Assembly: GCA_903872425.1 (NCBI GenBank)
Contig: CAIQKQ010000016.1
Location: 1 to 38,545, forward strand
Length of the DNA stretch: 38,545 nucleotides
DNA from: an uncultured Opitutia bacterium
GTDB lineage: Bacteria > Verrucomicrobiota > Verrucomicrobiia > Opitutales > Opitutaceae
Direction of reading: 5' to 3'
The first letter of the stretch is position 1. Every line of letters starts with the position of its first letter. Of this stretch, positions 26,488-34,781 are shown piece by piece. The translations under genes were made by a program, and so were the position numbers. The notes below the pieces were generated by a model. It saw only the letters and a list, made by a program, of their open reading frames with translations. It did not search any database and was not told the origin of the DNA.

Positions 26488-27744
26488 TTATCCAAGCTTT
26501 GCCACATCCACCCCGAGGACTTGAGCAGCACGGGCCTTGTCGCCGCGGCAAGCGCGGAGCACGCGGTCGAAATACTGCCGCTGTTGACCGGCAAGGTAGT
26601 CGGCGAGCTTAGGCCAATCCGTGAGCTCGTGCAGCCGCAGTGGGAGCTGGCGCGAGGTGATGACGCGGGTATCGGCAGTGGCGCAGATTTGGGAGACGAC
26701 CTGGTGCAACTCGGTGAGGTTGCCGGGCCAGTGGTAAGCGGCCATGACCGCACGGGCGTCGTCGGTGAACTCGCAGAGGCTGGCGTCAAAAAATGGGTTG
26801 CGGGTGCGGGCGGTGAAGAATTTCACCAGCGCGGGGATGTCCTCCGTGCGCTCACGCAGGGGCGGCAGTAGCACGGGAAGAGCGGCGATTCGGTAGAACA
26901 GCTCGTCGTGAAACTGGCCTTCCTCGACCAGTTTTTCCAAGTCCACCGTCGTCGTGCAGATGAGGCGGAAATTGAGCGCAGTGTTGCGCAGCACGCTGAC
27001 GAGCTCGACTTGGAGCGGGAGCGCGAGGGACTGCAAATGCTGGAGCACCAACGTCCCCCCCTTGGCCTGCTGCACCCAAGTGCCGCCGGCGCCGTTTTGT
27101 CCGAGCAGGCCGGAGCGGAGGTCCGATTCGGAGCTTAGGGCGCAGTCGAGAAGCACGAGCGGGGCGGCGGGAGTCTCGCCAGCGGTGTGAAGAATCTCGG
27201 CGACGGTGGTTTTGCCAGTACCCGATTCGCCTTGGAGCAGGACGGAGTTGTGAGCGGATGCGAGCTTCTTGATTTGCGCGACGAGTTTGCGGTTGGCCGG
27301 GCTGTCTCCGATGAGCCGGTCAGCGGCCGCGACGGCCGCTGGCGCAGTCGCGGGGCTGGTAGCGGCCCGCGTCGCCTGAAACTGGCGCAACTCAAGGCCG
27401 CGTTTGAGTGTGGCGATGAGCTCGTCCACCCGGAACGGTTTTTGTAGGTAGTCAAACGCCCCAAATTTTAACGCCTGGATCGCGCTCTCCGTCGAAGCGT
27501 AGGCGGTCATAATGATGACGACAGCCGCCGGATCGTGGAGCTTGAGCTGCTTGAGGAGGTTAATGCCGTCCATCGGCTTCATGTCGATGTCGGCAAGGAC
27601 GAGGTCGAATTTCTCCGCCTTGTAGCGGGCGAGCGCCTTCTCACCGTCCGTGGCGAATGCCGTAGCAAAGCCAGTCGGCTGGATCACAGCTTCCAGCATC
27701 TCCTGGATGGAGAGCAGGTCGTCAACGATGAGGACGGAGGGCAT
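26488..27744 (-). CDS. NtrC-like response regulator with degenerate AAA+ domain
   Basis: A 418-residue protein. The receiver (1-120) has Asp7/Asp8, phospho-acceptor Asp52 (LVLADIDM) and Lys102 (QKPF). The AAA+ domain (about 145-340) has an intact Walker A (GESGTGKT, 172-179), but the Walker B is TLVLQH: the acidic pair is Gln235-His236. The loop that should hold GAFTGA is about 8 residues short (GQNGAGGTWVQQAK). FYRIAALPVLLPPLRER is recognisable. A Fis-type helix begins at the C-terminus (RACRGDKARAAQVLGV) but the protein stops soon after. It cannot be a normal sigma-54 activator. A GGAGG lies in a hairpin before the ATG. It lies between a repeat protein and the PilC-like gene. Confidence 0.88.
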   Translation of the reverse strand: MPSVLIVDDLLSIQEMLEAVIQPTGFATAFATDGEKALARYKAEKFDLVLADIDMKPMDGINLLKQLKLHDPAAVVIIMTAYASTESAIQALKFGAFDYLQKPFRVDELIATLKRGLELRQFQATRAATSPATAPAAVAAADRLIGDSPANRKLVAQIKKLASAHNSVLLQGESGTGKTTVAEILHTAGETPAAPLVLLDCALSSESDLRSGLLGQNGAGGTWVQQAKGGTLVLQHLQSLALPLQVELVSVLRNTALNFRLICTTTVDLEKLVEEGQFHDELFYRIAALPVLLPPLRERTEDIPALVKFFTARTRNPFFDASLCEFTDDARAVMAAYHWPGNLTELHQVVSQICATADTRVITSRQLPLRLHELTDWPKLADYLAGQQRQYFDRVLRACRGDKARAAQVLGVDVAKLG

Positions 27745-27745
27745 G

Positions 27746-27764
27746 CAGGGAACGAACCTCCCTG
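27746..27764 (-). promoter_or_regulatory. Hairpin carrying the Shine-Dalgarno of the NtrC-like gene
   Basis: On the minus strand CAGGGA and TCCCTG form a 6-bp stem right before the ATG at 27744, and the GGAGG (27761-27757) lies in the stem and loop. This is one of the very few clear Shine-Dalgarno sequences in the window, and it would be partly hidden when the hairpin forms. Confidence 0.4.
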
Positions 27765-27847
27765 CGACAAGCGGCGAAGTCAATCGGCGCTTGTAGGCGC
27801 TGACGCAGGTTGCCTTTTCCGAGGCAGATAAGACATGCGAAGGCGCG

Positions 27848-29107
27848 TCAATTCACGCCGCCGGCGACCGCGCCCATCTGGAAAATCGGCAAAAACATGG
27901 CCATGACGATGCCGCCGACCACGACACCGAGAAACACAATCAGCAGCGGCTCAATAAGCGAAGTGAGCGCAGCCACAGTGGCGTCGCACTCCGTGTCGTA
28001 AAAATCGGCGATCTTGTTCATCATACCGTCCACGTTGCCCGTGGCCTCGCCGGCCTTGACCATGTGCTTCATCATGGGAGGAAAGTACGTATTCGCCGCG
28101 AGCACCTCGGAGACTTGGCCGCCCTGACTGACATGCTTCGCGATCTCGGAGCAGGCTTCTTCAATCTGCACCTTGTTGCTGGCGGAGGCGACGATCTCAA
28201 GCGTGCGGAGAATAGGCACGCCCGAGCGGATGAGCGTCGCGTAGGTCCGACAGAAACGGGAGAGTGAAATTTTGTGGATTAGGCTGCCGAAGATCGGCGC
28301 GCGCACCAGGAGCCGGTCTTTGAACGCCCGACCTTTGGGCGTAGCGGTGAACTTCAGCCAGACCTTAGCGACGAAATACAACACGACGGCGATGTGAAAG
28401 ATGCTGGGCTTGAGCAGTAGATTGAAGAGCACCCCATGATCTTTGTAAAAAGTGGCCGTCGGATGCGCCTTGTAGTAGTCCAGCGAGGGTTTCAAAAAAT
28501 CGCTTACATCAATCAGAAACTGGGTAGGCGCAGGCAGCTTCGCCCCGAAGTCCTTAAACATGTCCGCAAACACCGGAATCACTAAAATCAGCAGCACATT
28601 GACCAGCGCACAGGCCAGCAAAATGACCGCAACCGGGTAAGTCATCGCCGACTTCACCTTTTTCGCCAGTTTCACGCTCGACTCAAAATAGCCAGCGACC
28701 TTGCTCAAAATCTCCGCCAGTGCGCCCGACGCCTCGCCCGCCTCAATCATGGAAATGAATAGCGTCGGAAAACTACGCGGGAATTTTTTCACCGCCGACG
28801 AGAATGAGTTGCCCGACGAGATATCCGCACGGACATCGCGGATGACCACGCGGAAATAGACGTTTTCGGTCTGATCCTGCAACGCCTCGAGACACTGCAC
28901 CAACGGTAGGCCGGCGTTGAGGAGCGAGGAAATTTGATGAGTAAAAATGGCCAGCTCGCCGAGCGGAAGCCGATAGTTCTTAGCCCGTTTCTCGACGGCC
29001 TTCTGCTTGGCCAGCTCTTGCGCAGCCCTGAGGCCCGCCGGCTTGGCCGCATTGGGCTTGGGCGCAGTGGGCGACTGGCCAGTGGAAGTGGAGCTGATGA
29101 AACCCAT
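27848..29107 (-). CDS. Type II secretion / type IV pilus inner-membrane protein (PilC/GspF)
   Basis: A 419-residue polytopic inner-membrane platform protein. It has two T2SSF domains: the first with LPLGELAIFTHQISSLLNAGLPLVQ and SMIEAGEASGALAEIL, then a TM pair (VAVILLACALVNVLLILVIPV), and the second with ISLSRFCRTYATLIRSGVPIL and MVKAGEATGNVDGMM, followed by a TM (PLLIVFLGVVVGGIVMAMF). Its N-terminus is a Ser/Thr/Ala-rich linker, with no usual basic start. ATG 29107 is chosen because longer frames translate the antisense of the tRNA-Gly gene. No pilin or ATPase genes lie in the window, so I cannot say whether it serves pili or secretion. Confidence 0.9.
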   Translation of the reverse strand: MGFISSTSTGQSPTAPKPNAAKPAGLRAAQELAKQKAVEKRAKNYRLPLGELAIFTHQISSLLNAGLPLVQCLEALQDQTENVYFRVVIRDVRADISSGNSFSSAVKKFPRSFPTLFISMIEAGEASGALAEILSKVAGYFESSVKLAKKVKSAMTYPVAVILLACALVNVLLILVIPVFADMFKDFGAKLPAPTQFLIDVSDFLKPSLDYYKAHPTATFYKDHGVLFNLLLKPSIFHIAVVLYFVAKVWLKFTATPKGRAFKDRLLVRAPIFGSLIHKISLSRFCRTYATLIRSGVPILRTLEIVASASNKVQIEEACSEIAKHVSQGGQVSEVLAANTYFPPMMKHMVKAGEATGNVDGMMNKIADFYDTECDATVAALTSLIEPLLIVFLGVVVGGIVMAMFLPIFQMGAVAGGVN

Positions 29108-29181
29108 GCCTCCAGCAAATCGGCTGCATGTCACGGCGCAACCCCTTTTCCTTCCCCTTCGACCAGTCTGCAGCGCTAGGC

Positions 29182-29209
29182 TTGACCCGCTGGGACTGGC
29201 CGTGATGCT
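29182..29209 (+). promoter_or_regulatory. Candidate promoter of tRNA-Gly
   Basis: TTGACC (29182-29187), 16-base spacer and GATGCT (29204-29209), ending 12 bases before the tRNA. The geometry and the GCT at the end of the -10 match the site before tRNA-Gln. Confidence 0.45.
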
Positions 29210-29221
29210 CTTCCCCGGTCT

Positions 29222-29295
<74 letters not shown>

Positions 29296-29432
29296 TAGGA
29301 GCAATTGTCCTAGGCACCAAGACGGCACAAAAAACGCAGGTTCACCGAGTATGAAACCGGTCTGCAGCGCTCCCTCCGGGTCGACATGGTTAAAATTTGC
29401 GTGGCAACAGCCAACCCGGCACGCTCGCGCCT

Positions 29433-30173
29433 GTGAACCTGATTCTCTTTGAGCCGCCCGAAATCGCCGCACCGCTGCCGTGCGACGACCCGCGCGCGCG
29501 GCATTTGCTCGACGTGCTGCGCCGCCGCGTCGGGGACACCTTTGACGCCGGCCTCGTCAACGGCCCGCGGGGCAAGGGCACGCTCGTCGCCATCGGCGCG
29601 GACGCGATCACCCTCACATTCGCCTGGGGTGACGCACCACCGCCGCTGCCGCCCGTCACGTTGCTCCTCGGTCTGCCGCGCCCGCAAACCGCGCGCGACC
29701 TCCTGCGCGACGCCACCACGCTCGGCGTCGCCGCGCTCCATTTTGTTTCAACGGAAAAATCTGATCGCAACTACGCCCACAGCACGCTCTGGACTGGTGG
29801 TGAATGGCGGCGGCACGTTCTCGCGGGCGCGGCGCAGGCGTTCGACACACGCCTGCCGGAGGTTACGTGGACGCACTCGCTCGCCGAGTCCATCGCAGCC
29901 TTGCCGGACGCAATCACCCGCCTCGCACTCGACAACTACGAGGCCTCCCATACTTTCGGGATAAACCAGTCATTAGGTGTTTCTCCTTCTGAAAACGGAA
30001 CTCCGGTGGTACTCGCCTTCGGGCCAGAGCGCGGTTGGGACGAGGGGGATCGCGTATTGCTGCGCACACAGGGTTTCACACTGGCGCACCTTGGCGACAG
30101 ACCACTGCGCATGGAAACAGCCGTGGTGGCCGCGCTGGCAGTATGGAAGGCAGCTTGGGCAAACCGACTTTGA
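29433..30173 (+). CDS. rsmE: 16S rRNA (uracil1498-N3)-methyltransferase
   Basis: SPOUT-fold SAM-dependent enzyme that methylates U1498 of 16S rRNA. It has 246 residues. The N-terminal PUA-like domain starts at RARHLLDVLRR. The methyltransferase core has PRPQTARDLL, LGVAALHFVSTEKSDRNY and the knot region FGPERGWDEGD, then LGDRPLRMETAVVAAL. GTG 29433 (VNLILFEPPE) is the likely start; an in-frame start at 29397 adds 12 residues without family support. It follows tRNA-Gly and converges with rsmD, another 16S rRNA methylase. Confidence 0.93.
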   Translation: MNLILFEPPEIAAPLPCDDPRARHLLDVLRRRVGDTFDAGLVNGPRGKGTLVAIGADAITLTFAWGDAPPPLPPVTLLLGLPRPQTARDLLRDATTLGVAALHFVSTEKSDRNYAHSTLWTGGEWRRHVLAGAAQAFDTRLPEVTWTHSLAESIAALPDAITRLALDNYEASHTFGINQSLGVSPSENGTPVVLAFGPERGWDEGDRVLLRTQGFTLAHLGDRPLRMETAVVAALAVWKAAWANRL

Positions 30174-30180
30174 ACCTACC

Positions 30181-30203
30181 TTCACAGGCCAGACACCTGT
30201 GAA
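30181..30203. terminator. Bidirectional terminator between rsmE and rsmD
   Basis: Perfect 8-bp arms TTCACAGG (30181-30188) and CCTGTGAA (30196-30203) around a 7-base loop lie in the 33-base gap between two convergent genes. The downstream flank is AT-rich (TTATTAA); the T-run is short, so strength is uncertain. Confidence 0.6.
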
Positions 30204-30206
30204 TTA

Positions 30207-30770
30207 TTAACCGCGCCGAAAAATTGCTGCGGTGGGCGATCGCGTGCCTTTGCCGAGCCGTTTGACGCATGTCCAGCCGGGCGGCTCCAGCGTGATCTCG
30301 CCGGGCATTTCAAAGACGACTAACGCATCGGGCTTGGGCGCGAGCACGTCGGTCAAACGCGCGAAAAGTTTGGGCGCGATGTCGGCCACGATTTCATAGG
30401 GCGGGTCGATAAAAACCAAGTCCGGCTCCGCGCCCACGGCCGGTCGCCAGATGAGCGCGTCCATGTTGTGCAGGGCAAGGCCGGCCTCGTCGCGGCCAAG
30501 GCTTTTGCAGACGGCGGCAAGATTTTGGCGGAGGCACACGGCGGCCTTGGCACTGTGCTCGACCCACTCGCCGGCGGTCGCGCCGCGGCTGAGCGCTTCC
30601 AGGCCATAGGCGCCGCTACCAGCGAACAGGTCGGCGAAACGCGCGCCCGGCACGCACGCCGCGAGGCTGGAGAAGACAGCCTGCCGCAGCCCGTCGGTCG
30701 CGGGCCGGACCGCGTCGCCCTTGGGTACCACGAGCGGGACACCCCGCGCTATTCCTCCGCTAATTCGCAT
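30207..30770 (-). CDS. rsmD: 16S rRNA (guanine966-N2)-methyltransferase
   Basis: Rossmann-fold methylase that modifies G966 of 16S rRNA in the assembled 30S subunit. It has 187 residues, the usual length. The start MRISGGIARG is the family hallmark and fixes ATG 30770. It has VRPATDGLRQAVFSSL, the SAM loop FADLFAGSGAYGLEALSRGA and the catalytic DPPY at about 120 (FIDPPYE). A 15-base palindrome lies 24 bases upstream. It shares the strand with gpsA and lysA, but the 227-base gap makes a single operon uncertain. Confidence 0.93.
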   Translation of the reverse strand: MRISGGIARGVPLVVPKGDAVRPATDGLRQAVFSSLAACVPGARFADLFAGSGAYGLEALSRGATAGEWVEHSAKAAVCLRQNLAAVCKSLGRDEAGLALHNMDALIWRPAVGAEPDLVFIDPPYEIVADIAPKLFARLTDVLAPKPDALVVFEMPGEITLEPPGWTCVKRLGKGTRSPTAAIFRRG

Positions 30771-30793
30771 CGCGCCAGACAAAATCACACTGA

Positions 30794-30808
30794 CCATTTG
30801 GCAAATGG
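30794..30808. promoter_or_regulatory. Perfect 15-base palindrome upstream of rsmD
   Basis: CCATTTGGCAAATGG is a perfect inverted repeat (7+1+7), 24 bases before the rsmD ATG and in the gap after gpsA. The size and symmetry suit a dimeric repressor operator; the binding protein is unknown. Confidence 0.4.
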
Positions 30809-30997
30809 GAAACGCGTAATCTGAACTGAGGCCTCGCCAAACTGTGTGGCCCATTACCCATGCTTCAGGCCTCCTCCCCATCGAATAGTCTGCCCCGCTG
30901 TGAAACGTTTAGCTGGCGGACCACGAAAGTCGGGGCTGCCCTGCCCCATCTCGGGCATCTGTTCCGCCGGTCTGTCACAATCAGTGAGAGGGGAATC

Positions 30998-31996
30998 TTA
31001 TTCCCGTTTCAGCTCGCGCCCCATGAGTGCGGCGAGCGCCGCGGCCGGTTTTTGGTTTTCAAAAAGCACACGGCGCATCTCGGCAAGAATCGGTGCGTTG
31101 AGCCCGCGCGCGACGCACAGCTCGGCAAACGATTCAGTCGTGCGGTAGCCCTCAACCACCGTTTTGCGTCCGATGAGCAAATCGGCCACCGGCCGGCCTT
31201 CGCCGAGCCGCTGCCCGAACTCGCGGTTGCGGCTCCACGCGCCGTGGCAAGTCGCCACGAGATCACCGAATCCGCTTAACCCGTAAAAGGTCTCCCCGCG
31301 TGCACCAAGCGCGACGCCCACGCGCACCATTTCAGCCAGCGCGCGAGTGAGCAGCGCAGCGCGGGCGTTGTCACCAAGATACAGACCGTCACAGCAGCCG
31401 GCGGCGATGGCATAAACATTTTTTAGGCAGCCGCCGATTTCCGCTCCCGCCACGTCATCGGTTGTGTAGATCCGTAACGCCGGCCCGCTGAACGCCGTCT
31501 GCACCTCCGACAAAGTTTGCTCCGCGCCAGCCACCGCGAGCACCATCGCCGCTGGTTGGCCGCGCGCAACCTCCTCGGCGTGGCTCGGCCCCGTAAGTGT
31601 ACCGACGGCCACATCCGGCAGTACCGTTTTAATGACCTCGCTAGGACGCAAATGCGTGTTCGTTTCCAAGCCCTTGGCGAGGCTGACAACGAGTTTGAGC
31701 TGCGTGGCGAGACTGAGGCTGGCGCGGAGTTGCTCGCACGTCTGGCGGAGCGCTTGCGACGGACAGGCCAGTAGCACGACCTCCGCCTCCATCAGCACCG
31801 GAGTGAGCTCGTGGCCGAGCTGAAGACTCAGCGGCAACGCAACGCCGGGCAGATAGTCGGCGTTTTCGCGCGCCGACGCCAGCGCGAGCGCGTGCTCGAA
31901 TCGGCGCGGCACGAGCGTAACGGTATGGCCAAGCCGCGAGAGGTGGACCGCAATTGCGGTACCCCACGCACCCGCGCCGAGGATGGCGAAATTCAT
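30998..31996 (-). CDS. gpsA: NAD(P)-dependent glycerol-3-phosphate dehydrogenase
   Basis: Reduces dihydroxyacetone phosphate to sn-glycerol-3-phosphate for phospholipid synthesis. It has 332 residues. The NAD-binding loop GAGAWGTA is at 7-14. GPSHAEEVA, GCLKNVYAIAAG (with the substrate-binding Lys), ALLTRALAEM and the GLSGFGDLVATC motif follow, ending in KTVVEGYRT and PILAEM. ATG 31996 is chosen over a TTG six bases upstream. It lies 102 bases downstream of lysA on the same strand. Confidence 0.95.
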   Translation of the reverse strand: MNFAILGAGAWGTAIAVHLSRLGHTVTLVPRRFEHALALASARENADYLPGVALPLSLQLGHELTPVLMEAEVVLLACPSQALRQTCEQLRASLSLATQLKLVVSLAKGLETNTHLRPSEVIKTVLPDVAVGTLTGPSHAEEVARGQPAAMVLAVAGAEQTLSEVQTAFSGPALRIYTTDDVAGAEIGGCLKNVYAIAAGCCDGLYLGDNARAALLTRALAEMVRVGVALGARGETFYGLSGFGDLVATCHGAWSRNREFGQRLGEGRPVADLLIGRKTVVEGYRTTESFAELCVARGLNAPILAEMRRVLFENQKPAAALAALMGRELKRE

Positions 31997-32027
31997 GGCC
32001 AAAGCTTTAGGGCAAAGACGCTAAGCT

Positions 32028-32051
32028 GCGAAGAAAAATATTATTCTTCGC
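32028..32051. repeat. Inverted repeat with AT-rich loop, gpsA leader
   Basis: Perfect 8-bp arms GCGAAGAA (32028-32035) and TTCTTCGC (32044-32051) with loop AAATATTA. It adjoins the phrase GGCAAAGACGCTAAGCTGCG (32011-32030), which resembles a spacer phrase I recall from many planctomycete and verrucomicrobial genomes. It lies between lysA and gpsA; there is no T-run after the stem. Confidence 0.45.
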
Positions 32052-32098
32052 CTCTGATGGTCCTGTCCCTGGCCGCTGCTCGTCGTGGCGTTTAATGC

Positions 32099-33403
32099 TC
32101 ACAGCAGAAACGCGGGGATCTTTTCATTCGCTGTCATATGCTCAAACGTCTCACGTGCGTGAATCAGCTCGAAGGCCCCACCGTTCACCAGCACCTCTGC
32201 GGGCAGAGCGCGGGTATTATAACGGCTCGCCATCGCCGCGCCATACGCGCCGGCGCTCATCAGCGCGAGGTATTCGCCCTCGCCGACTTCCTGCAATTGC
32301 CGGTCATGCGCGAAGCAGTCTCCGCTCTCGCACACTGGACCGACCACATCGGCCGTGAGCGCGCGGCGCGCGGTGTCGCGGCGCAACGGCACGATCTCGT
32401 GATAGGCTTCGTACATGGCCGGGCGCACGAGATCGTTCATCGCGGCGTCCACGATGAGAAAGTTTTTTGTTGCGCCACGTTTGAGATGTTCGACACGCGT
32501 GAGCAGGACACCCGCGTTGCCGACGAGAAAGCGGCCCGGCTCCAGCAAAATTTTCAGGCCGAGGGGCTTAAGCAGCGGCACGAGCGCGGCGCCGTACTCC
32601 TCGGGCGTGATGGGCCGCTGGTCGGGAGGCTGTGCCTCCCACCATGCCTGCTGGCCGCTGGCGAGCGCGTCCTGATAGATGATGCCGATGCCGCCACCAA
32701 TGGAGAAATAGCTGATGCCGTAGTCGCGTTTCAGCGCTTCGACGAATGGTACGACCTTCGTGACCGCCTCGACGAACGGCGCGACGCTCGTGAGTTGTGA
32801 GCCAATGTGAATTTGCACACCCTTCACCGTGAGGTGCGGAAATTTGGCCGCGGCTGCATAGGCGGCAGCAGCGTGGGCGAGCGGGATGCCAAACTTATTG
32901 TCGCTCTTGCCTGTGGTAATCTTGGCATGCGTGTGGGCGTCGACGTCGGGATTGACGCGAATGGCGACAGGGGCCTTGACGCCGAGCTGGCCGGCGACGT
33001 GGTTGAGGCGCGCCAACTCGGGCTCGCTCTCGACGTGGAAAGCAAAAACCCCCTGTTCCAGCGCGAGACGGATCTCGCCCTCGGTTTTGCCAACGCCGGC
33101 GAACACGCTACGGCGCACGTCGGCCCCGGCAGCGAGCACGCGTCGAATCTCGCCGCCGCTCACAAGGTCGAATGCCGCACCGAGGCGCGCGAAATGGCGG
33201 AGCACGGCGAGGCCGGGATTGGCCTTCATCGCGAAGCAAATCTGCGCGTCGAGGCCAGCAACCCCGCGTGCGAGACGGGTATAGTTGTCCGCCATGGTGG
33301 CGGCGGAATAGACGTAGGTGGGCGTGCCGTAGAGCCGCGCGACCTCGGCGAGGTCAACGGACTCACCGTGTAGATTTTGGCCAATGTAGCGGAAGTGGTG
33401 CAT
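32099..33403 (-). CDS. lysA: Diaminopimelate decarboxylase
   Basis: Converts meso-diaminopimelate to L-lysine, the last step of the pathway. It has 434 residues. PLP-Lys60 is in CFAMKAN; the phosphate-binding loop is SIGGGIG, followed by LEPGRFLVGNAG; the catalytic Cys region is VCESGDCF; and the C-terminal strand has SAGAYGAAMASRYN. The start at ATG 33403 is well placed. Alanine racemase-type fold III family; ornithine decarboxylases are related but the ESGD motif favours LysA. Confidence 0.95.
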   Translation of the reverse strand: MHHFRYIGQNLHGESVDLAEVARLYGTPTYVYSAATMADNYTRLARGVAGLDAQICFAMKANPGLAVLRHFARLGAAFDLVSGGEIRRVLAAGADVRRSVFAGVGKTEGEIRLALEQGVFAFHVESEPELARLNHVAGQLGVKAPVAIRVNPDVDAHTHAKITTGKSDNKFGIPLAHAAAAYAAAAKFPHLTVKGVQIHIGSQLTSVAPFVEAVTKVVPFVEALKRDYGISYFSIGGGIGIIYQDALASGQQAWWEAQPPDQRPITPEEYGAALVPLLKPLGLKILLEPGRFLVGNAGVLLTRVEHLKRGATKNFLIVDAAMNDLVRPAMYEAYHEIVPLRRDTARRALTADVVGPVCESGDCFAHDRQLQEVGEGEYLALMSAGAYGAAMASRYNTRALPAEVLVNGGAFELIHARETFEHMTANEKIPAFLL

Positions 33404-33577
33404 GAGAATGTCGGAAGGTGATTGTGCGCGGCAGCCAAGGATAAGTAGCTAGCAGCCGACGATGGTATGCTGAATATAGTGGGAGGACAAAGCTGCGGGT
33501 TTCCGCTTGGAAAACCACTTCAAATTTTAAGAATGTTGGGCCTTTGCCCCGGTGGCATCTTCTGCCAACATCCAGCC

Positions 33578-34498
33578 ATGAAAACGTCCCGCTTTTTCAC
33601 CCTGCTCGTCTCTCTACTGCTCTGCGCAGGAAATTTCGGTGTGATGCGGGCCCAAGCCACGGCCGAAGACTTAATTGACAGTGGCTCGGCCAAAATTGCC
33701 GTGGGGAAATTCGATGAGGCCATCGCCGACTTTTCGAAGGCGCTTGGCCTCAATCCGAAATCCACCGAAGCTTTCATCGGACGAGGCACCGCCAAAAAGG
33801 CCAAACCTGACCTGGATGGAGCCATCACCGATTTCACCCAAGCCCTGAAGCTCGATCCAAAATCCGCCAAAGCGTATAGCGGACGTGCCCTGGCTAGGAA
33901 AGCCAAAGGCGATCTCGATGGTGCCATCGCAGACTTCACCAGCTCTCTCACGTTTGATCAAAAATCGATCGAGAACTACTTCAATCGCGGTGAGGTCAAA
34001 GCGATGAAGAAAGATTTTGACGGGGCCATCGCGGATTACTCGCGCATCATCGTGCTAGATCCCAAGAACGGTTACGCCTACTTCCGCCGGTCCGAACCCA
34101 AGCGGGAGAAAGGCGATCTCGACGGAGCCATTAATGATCTCACCCGTAACATCGAGATTCGCGCGCAACAGGCCAATGCCTATGACTATGACGCTCGTGG
34201 CTGGGTCAAAGGCCTTAAAAAAGACTGGCCTGGCGCGATGGCCGATTTTAGCCGCGCAATTCAGCTCGATCCCAAATACTCCGCTCCCTGGCGCAACCGC
34301 GCCGGCGTCCGAAACACCTTGAAAGATTATGCCGGGGCCATCGCGGATTACACTCGGGCAATCGAGTTGGAACCGACCGACTCCTATTCCTACCGCATCC
34401 GGGGCGAAGCAAAAAAGGCCCTCGGCGATACGAGTGGTGCTGTCGCCGATCTCACCCGCGCCAACCAGCTCGACCGGCAGCGGGCGGTTGCCCGCTAA
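33578..34498 (+). CDS. Secreted TPR-repeat protein
   Basis: A 306-residue protein with a signal peptide (MKTSRFFTLLVSLLLCAG, cleavage near MRAQA). It is followed by about seven or eight 34-residue TPR units, each with the pattern A-x-x-x-R-G-x-x-K-x-x-x-x-D-x-x-G-A-I-x-D-F/Y-T/S (for example GDLDGAIADFT, KDFDGAIADYS). This gives a helical scaffold for protein-protein contacts in the periplasm; it has no enzyme motif. The GC is lower than in neighbouring genes. A perfect 7-bp hairpin (34479-34496) covers its last codons. Confidence 0.85.
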   Translation: MKTSRFFTLLVSLLLCAGNFGVMRAQATAEDLIDSGSAKIAVGKFDEAIADFSKALGLNPKSTEAFIGRGTAKKAKPDLDGAITDFTQALKLDPKSAKAYSGRALARKAKGDLDGAIADFTSSLTFDQKSIENYFNRGEVKAMKKDFDGAIADYSRIIVLDPKNGYAYFRRSEPKREKGDLDGAINDLTRNIEIRAQQANAYDYDARGWVKGLKKDWPGAMADFSRAIQLDPKYSAPWRNRAGVRNTLKDYAGAIADYTRAIELEPTDSYSYRIRGEAKKALGDTSGAVADLTRANQLDRQRAVAR

Positions 34499-34559
34499 AT
34501 TCGGGCGGCCCTCGTCCGCGCTCTGCGGTGATGACAAACCAACCCAATTTGGCTGATAT

Positions 34560-34781
34560 TCAATAATGGGGTGGTCGCTCTTCGGTCGGCGGTGTTTCCC
34601 CGGAATTATCGCGTGCGGCAGACACAGCGCGGAGAGCCGTCAGTTCGCGGCGCAAGCGGGCGAGTGCGTCGTGTAGCGCAAGCATCTCTTTGTCTTGCGC
34701 AGTGACGTGACGCTCTATCCAGGCGAGGCGTTCCTCCAGATTCACGCGGGGGGGCGGAGGAGCAGTTGGTTCACTCGGCAT
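34560..34781 (-). CDS. SlyX-like small coiled-coil protein
   Basis: A 73-residue protein. After a Pro-rich start there is a coiled coil with the SlyX pattern (NLEERLAWIERHVTAQDKEM, then LARLRRELTALR). It ends with the family hallmark PPHY. The function of SlyX proteins is unknown. ATG 34781 is chosen because the longer frame reads through the repeat element at 34782-34858. It lies downstream of the zinc-ribbon regulator on the same strand, separated by that element. Confidence 0.75.
   Translation of the reverse strand: MPSEPTAPPPPRVNLEERLAWIERHVTAQDKEMLALHDALARLRRELTALRAVSAARDNSGETPPTEERPPHY

Noticed and set aside
33404-33577. Start of the TPR protein at 33467 and a weak promoter in its leader
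   Set aside because: The upstream residues precede a clear signal peptide at ATG 33578. The -35/-10 candidates were spaced only 15 bases apart and were not convincing.
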